From positions 1 through 64,000 of the forward strand of contig CAUEEP010000061.1 in the NCBI GenBank assembly GCA_958450365.1: a stretch of DNA of 64,000 nucleotides, given 5' to 3'. Every line of letters begins with the position of its first letter. The first letter of the stretch is position 1. Source of the DNA: Mesorhabditis belari. Lineage: Eukaryota; Nematoda; Chromadorea; Rhabditida; Rhabditidae. Position numbers and translations under genes: made by a program. Shown here in pieces: positions 58,391 to 64,000 of this stretch. The notes below the pieces were generated by a model. It ran no database searches. It was not told where the DNA came from and saw nothing but the letters and a program-made list of their open reading frames with translations.

Positions 58391-58914
58391 TACATTATGT
58401 TGACACGACGGCGACACTGCTGCTTGATTTCTATCAATTTGTTCTAATTCTAATTTGTTCAATTTTCTTGAAGAACTCGAGCATCTTGTGCTGCCAGGGT
58501 TTTTAAAAAAAACATGAGTCAGTTTCCCTGGTCGGATGCATAATGAAATCCTCTCAAAGCAAATGTAATCCATTTTTCTGATAGTTTAGAGAGAAGCTCA
58601 AGTCGTTATCAAAATTTGTCATCCGAAAAACCAGTACTTCTGGTCACCCTGTATTATTCAAAGTTTTTCAATTTGTTGATCTGTTTTATCTGTTGTTGTC
58701 TGTCTAGTCTGTCTAGCCGTTGTCAACTCGCAAAGCAACTTCCTAGCGATTATCGCGATTATTCCTCGTGGCATATTTCCCGTTTCACTGAACTTTTAAA
58801 ATTCATAACTAATTCTTTCTCATAATGAGTATAATGTGGGATTATATGTGAATAATATAACAATAACATTTTTATTGAATCAACAAAAAAAAAAGATCAA
58901 ACGATCAAAAACGA

Positions 58915-60514
58915 TCAAACGGAACTCTTTTGACTCGTTGAGGCTTCAGTTGGCCTAGGTACAGAAAACAGAAACATTGCCTGACCATTTCCCGAATTTT
59001 CCGGTGGGAAGCAACGGAACTTGATATCCTCAGTTATGCCTTTCTTCATGATGTAATCGATTGAGGTTTTCTAAATAATTGCCTTTTTTCCATACATTAT
59101 AGTAGGTGTAAGCTGTATGTTTGGGTCTTTACAGCAACAAATAATCGTCATCACTAGCATTTCACTATCATAGTATTACGGCTAACATTTAGACCAAATG
59201 GAAAAATATTTAACAATAGGAAACTTTCGGGTTAAAGCATCAAAAGGTGTATGAAACAACTTCCTGTTCAAATCAAACCTTTCCGGACCAGTAGTGGGTG
59301 GCCACATGCGAACCATCTTTAGTCGGCTTCAGTCACATCTTCAAACGCCGTCTTTTGCAGATCTGTCAGATTTATCTTTTTGAAGATTAAAATCACCATC
59401 GGCGATCATCCGACGTGTTTCTATAATTTGGATGAACTTACATGGAGATCACCGCACCTACTGAGATTTCTGAGGTATTCGATTAGTTTGGCTTTTTGTG
59501 GTTTTGTTAACAGGAGGGGCCATAAACACGCAAATCATTTTGTGATTGTCATTTCCAAATTTAAATGTGGCAGCGACCACTTCCATTTTATCTAAAGCTT
59601 ATTTTAAAAGTCCTATATTTTTAGTACTTGCTTTTTTTTGTTAGATTGCCCACATATTTGAACTTTCCTGGGCATTTTTTCGATAAAGAATAGCCGAGCC
59701 ACGCTTTGAGCGATCGTTTTGAGAGTTGAATGATTCAGATGGTACATAGCTCAAAACAAAAGTGATTGTGAGATCTTTTGAAAACATGCATTCATAGTCG
59801 AGCAGGCGGGTTAATTTTCGACCGTTGTCTCATCGTTGTCAAATTTTTTTCTTGTAGTTGCAATATTTAAGGAACTTTATATCAACTCCAAACCTCCAAA
59901 CATTTAAGTTCGTTTAGGAAAATCATATCTGGACGTTTCTGGATGGCATAGTTGAGGAAAAGTGTTGTCTAAAATTTTCTAGTTATACTCTCTTTGAATT
60001 CAAAAGCCAAGCCTTTTCCAGTTTCGAAATCAACCCTCCACAGTTCCAGAAAATGCATCGAAGCTAGAAATATTTCATTTTTCTTATAAATTTATTTTAT
60101 TTGTATTATAGACAATAGTTACCTCATTATCATTTGATTTGACCGAGTAATCATGCAAAAGCTCATTGAAATTGTCAAACGAAGTGATATTCTTGATATT
60201 CTTTTCCTAAATACATACGACCAGAAGTTTGAATATTGTTTTTTCATTACCGTAAATACTGTAATTGAAGCCTTTTCCCTAGAAGAGAGAGAAAATAAAG
60301 GCCCCGGGGCTTCAATTACTGTATTTACGGTAGGTACACAAGCTTTAATATATTTTTGATATAAAAATACCACTCTAGTCACGCGTTTGTCAAGATTTTC
60401 TTTTGTTTTGCCTTTAATAGCTCCTCCATATGAAGTCGGTGGATTTATAGTTTGCAAGCGAACAAGTGACATCGTTAAAAAATCCTCTGCTTCCTCAAGC
60501 CAATCTTCGCTCAT
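58915..60514 (-). pseudogene. EEP-fold gene, damaged (copy 2)
   Basis: Same organisation as 11561-13185 with the same shift after GDFN. A 24-bp in-frame deletion removes eight codons in the LLQDNTLVIKDDY region, and T-run differences alter other frames. The hairpin MITE is at 60248-60332. Confidence 0.6.
60248..60332. repeat. 85-bp hairpin MITE (copy 2)
   Basis: Counterpart of 12917-13003, two bases shorter in the loop. Confidence 0.75.
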
Positions 60515-61040
60515 CTAAACTAATCAATTTTCAATAATAAAAGGCAAAAGTTAAACAGAATAAAAGTGTGATAGATCACTTGAAAGAAGCAGGGATTCTT
60601 TCAAAAAGGCTTTTATCTCGATGATTCACTAGAAATATTTTGGAATTAAACACCTGATAAAAAGTGAAATGAAATGCTTTAAAGCTATGAATTAAACAAA
60701 AAATAAAGTTTAATTCGTTAAAGAATAGTCCTAGGAAAATGTTTAATTTCAAAGAATTCATGAGTTAGTAAAAGCAGTGTTTATGTAAAAGTAAAAGCTG
60801 TGTTTATGCATACCAAACTTTGAAGCTAGCGCTGAAGCTTTGAACTTATTACCAATCAAAGAAAAAATCCTATACTGTGAAATAAATTTATGAACAAAGC
60901 CGCTTTTTGGCTAGAAATTTCTTTCTGTCATTTGATAAGAAATGAGTTTACACAAGCTTTCAATTCAAATCTCTTTAGAAGTGAAATATCGTGAGCTAAA
61001 AGTGAACATTTAAACTAGCTAGCAAACCATTTGCAATCTA

Positions 61041-62301
61041 TTAGGTTGGCGACATTGAAATTTCGTTTTTTTGCAGCAACAAGTTTATTCGTAAAAATAA
61101 ACTAGAAACAATTAATCAACAATCTATTCGCCATAGCTATCAATAACATTTTTTCCTTCTTCAACGCAAATTATGGATACTCTCTTGAAAGAATTGTGCT
61201 GGTTTTGATTGAAAGAAAGCAGAGACCCATTTTTTGATGTCGTCAATGTTCTGGAACTTGTGGCTTTCGGAGTGAATGCCGAAAGAAATGGTAGTCAGAC
61301 GGGGCAATATCTGGACTATAAGGCGGATGAACTAGAAGTTCCCAGCCCCATTGCTCAATCTTCTCTTGCGTAATTTTGGCAACGTGAGTACAGGCATTGT
61401 CTTGTAACAATCGCACCGTTGTTGGATCAATTCCTTTTGAGCGAGGAACCGCGTCCGCGCGATCTAGTTGTTGAACGTAAAGATTTGCATCAACAGTCTG
61501 ACCAGAAATTAACACTTCGAAATGGACCAGGCCTCGGGTATTCCACCAAACCGACAGCATAACTTTCTTTGCGTGAAAATCTGGTTTAGGTATTGGTTTT
61601 GGAATTTCTCCCGGGTCGAGCCATTGTCTTATCCTTGTAATATTGTCATAATGAATTCATTTCTTATCAGAAGTTAAAATTGCATCCCAAAATTCACTAT
61701 TCTTGGAAATTCTAAGCAAATTTCCTGAACAAAGAACTCTGATGGCTTTGCTTGCATCGCTTAGTGAATGTAGAATCCATTTTCTAGCTTTATTGAGCTT
61801 GCCCAATTCATGCAAATAATTTTCGGTTGTTTTATGGTCTCAATTAAAATTGTTTTATGGTCTCAATTTCATATGTAGTCTTTATCGGGTCACTTTCGTA
61901 TATCTGCTTCAAATCGTCGTTTGTCCTTTGTCCTTTGTCCAGATCTTCCGGGCTTCCGTCACCCTTTCGAAATCTTTTGAACCAGTTTTGACATTGATGA
62001 ACAGTGATAACATCTTTCTCAAATACGTTACAAAGTGATTCATGCGATTCAGTTGCTTTTTTTTCATGTTTGAAATCGTACAGCAACAAATGCGAAGTCG
62101 ATATTTTGAGGTCGATATTTTGAGGTCTAGCATCTATAGGAGTTTTTTATCAAAATTCTTTAACTGGAAATGAAGAAAAGACGCTTAATAAAGCACAATA
62201 ATTATATCTTTAAAACAGAAGAGATTGCGGTGGTAATAGTATCCACAGTGTTAAAATCCATAAAGAGAAACACAAACGAAATTTCAATGTCGCCAACCTA
62301 A
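61041..62301 (-). mobile_element. 1261-bp mariner (copy 2)
   Basis: Counterpart of 13696-14945 with identical termini and TA flanks. Additional damage: an inserted G after the third catalytic Asp region (frame lost after SDYHFFRHSL), and a short duplication of TTGTTTTATGGTCTCAATT replacing part of the helix-turn-helix region. Confidence 0.95.
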
Positions 62302-62558
62302 TAAAAGACATAGAGCAACGAAAAGTGAATAGAATCTTTGCAAGAATACATTTAAAAAGAAAGCTGAGAGACGATTCTAGATTGCTTTTGCGAAATGAAT
62401 TGATTTTTTTACTCATACTCTTATCACGGTTCTTCGAGAAACGCTCATTTCGCCTAAAATCTCATATGCAAATATTTGCATCAATAGGTGTAGAATCCTT
62501 TATTTTTAAAGGTCTTTGATAGGAAAAAAGAAAAACTATCAAATACAACGTGAATTTA

Positions 62559-63831
62559 TTAGGGTGTCCGGAAAGAAAATACCCTCAACTTCGATTGCAA
62601 CTTTTTCGGTGTAGCGAACAGCTTCGCGTCGGATTTTTGTTTTGTTTTAAAGTTATATATGTTTCTAATTCTATGTTTTTATAAAAATTTACTGCCTTAC
62701 AATTTTGCCTTTTTTGAATAGAAGACCAGAAGTAATTCGGGTAGTGCCTGCTCTACGACTTTAAACAAGGAAAAAGCGTCCGGGAGAGCCATAGTTCAAT
62801 CTTGAAATTTTTTGGAGAAGCTGCTTATTTCGAGAAAGCTTGTAAAAATGGTTTCAACGATTTAGAGAGCGAGACGAAACTCTACAGGATCGAAGACGTG
62901 GTCACCCCCCTCCAGCGCTTAACGATGACGATCTTCGAGAAGCCATAGAAGATGACCCAATCTTGTCGATTCGGGAACTTGCAAAAATGTTTGCTGTATG
63001 CCACAAATCAATTGCGGACCATTTAGATCGTTTGGGTAAAGCGGATCTGGTCGGAAAATGGGTACCTCATCAACTTAGTGACGCTAATCAAGCTCGAGTG
63101 ACTATGGCCGGTATTCTTCTTCGTCAATCAAAAAATCGAGGTTTTTGGGACACTATTGTGACGGCCGATAAAAAATGGATTTACTACGATAACCCATCGC
63201 GAAAACAGCGGTGGTTAAGTCCAGAAAAACAGCCAAAAAACGACGCCACAACGTGATCCGGATGGAAGAAAGGGTATGTTATCTGTTTGATGGAATTTCC
63301 GTTGTCTTATACACTTTGAGGTTCTACCTTCTTTTCCAACAGTCACCTCAGATCTATATGTGCAATAGCTGGAACGAGTAGACCCGGCTCTCAAGAATCA
63401 AGGTGTAAACACATCGACTGTGAGATATCTGCAACCGCACCCACACACATCAAAGTACGCGCACCCACACACATCAAAGAAGATGCAGGAAAAACTCGAG
63501 GATATTGGGTTGGGAATGTCTCCCGCATCCACCGTATAGTCCACATCTGACACCCTTAGACTATCACTTATTTCGATCTATGCAGCACTTCCTGACCGAC
63601 AAACACTTCATGGATCACGACGAAGTCCAAATTTGGGTAGGCCAATACTTCGACTATACTTCGACTCGCCTCAGAATTTCTTCAGCAAAGGGGTCCGAGT
63701 TTTGAAAGAAAAATGGAGAAAGACTATTGCCAACAACGGAGAATATCTTTTGGATTCAAGCGCATTTTTTTCCTTTTGTGGAGATAAATTTGTTTTTCAT
63801 TAAAAGGGTATTTTCATCCCGGACAACCTAA
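62559..63831 (+). mobile_element. 1273-bp second-family mariner (copy 2)
   Basis: Counterpart of 15203-16481, six bases shorter overall. Near the N-terminus an extra base changes VCLLYDF's frame. The third-Asp region (YSPHLTPLDYHLF) is now in an open frame at 63505-63705. Confidence 0.95.
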
Positions 63832-64000
63832 TAGTAAAAGTGAAAACAAAGTTTGGCCTTTTATTTGGCATTTTAACTTGACAAAATTTTAGTAATCTAA
63901 TCAAAAAATGATCTAAAAGAGGGAATAAGAAAGTGTATTTAAAGGGAAGAATTGTTTAGTTTCTTTTAGCTTTTTAGAAGATTGGTTTAGTGATGTTTTT

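Larger units (their letters stand above)
47174..64000 (+). repeat. segmental duplication, copy 2
   Basis: See copy 1. It starts at the point matching 1028, lacks the left palindrome arm, and continues past the window end. It is longer than copy 1 mainly because of the 1.2-kb insertion and repeat at 49591-50790. Confidence 0.95.

Noticed and set aside
1..64000. tRNA, rRNA or CRISPR features
   Set aside because: No cloverleaf with A/B boxes, rRNA segment or spaced direct repeats was recognised by eye; a tRNA could be missed without a scan.

Overview
This window looks like nuclear DNA of a rhabditid nematode, probably Caenorhabditis or a close relative. Many exons are short, with introns of about 40-70 bp that start GTAAGT/GTGAGT and end TTTTCAG or TTTAG. 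The reconstructable genes include a DNAJC4-type J protein, a nematode-style Cys-loop channel and a GLI/TRA-1-type zinc-finger gene. The DNA is AT-rich and crowded with mariner/Tc1 elements that have TA target duplications. No bacterial operons, CRISPR arrays, rRNA or convincing tRNAs were seen. Gene models come from splice signals and phase alone, without transcripts.

Layout. (1) 1-1030: degenerate CAGATC/CCAGG-rich sequence ending in a perfect 71-bp inverted repeat. (2) about 1028-16650: first copy of a segmental duplication. It carries a broken short-chain dehydrogenase, an intact DNAJC4-like gene (dnj), a plus-strand 3' gene end, a dead Tc1-like element, a broken ligand-gated channel, an EEP (endonuclease/exonuclease/phosphatase) gene and at least five mariner-type elements. 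(3) 16.7-30 kb: a mosaic of LINE, Tc1/mariner and MITE pieces, dispersed repeats and short gene ends, including a possible secreted cysteine-rich peptide. (4) 29.9-31.5 kb: a truncated plus-strand copy of the zinc-finger gene, followed directly by one copy of a 2.4-kb direct repeat (31.6-34.0 kb; the other copy is at 24.3-26.7 kb). (5) 34-37.5 kb: an inverted-repeat-flanked block with a polypurine tract, and a decayed echo of the zinc-finger gene's 3' end. (6) 37.6-43.3 kb, minus strand: a 26-exon zinc-finger gene. Its exons chain in phase to about 1,025 codons, with a five-finger GLI/TRA-1-type array followed by about ten more C2H2-like fingers. (7) 43.7-47.2 kb: dispersed repeats and a LINE 3' end. 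(8) 47174-64000: second copy of the duplication, running off the window.

The two long copies are nearly identical and share the same transposon insertions and the same frameshifts. Those events are therefore older than the duplication, or the copies are two alleles placed in series by the assembler. The genes do not form a recognisable pathway. The main features are the duplication architecture, the diversity of mariner families and the unusual zinc-finger gene with its truncated inverted copy.
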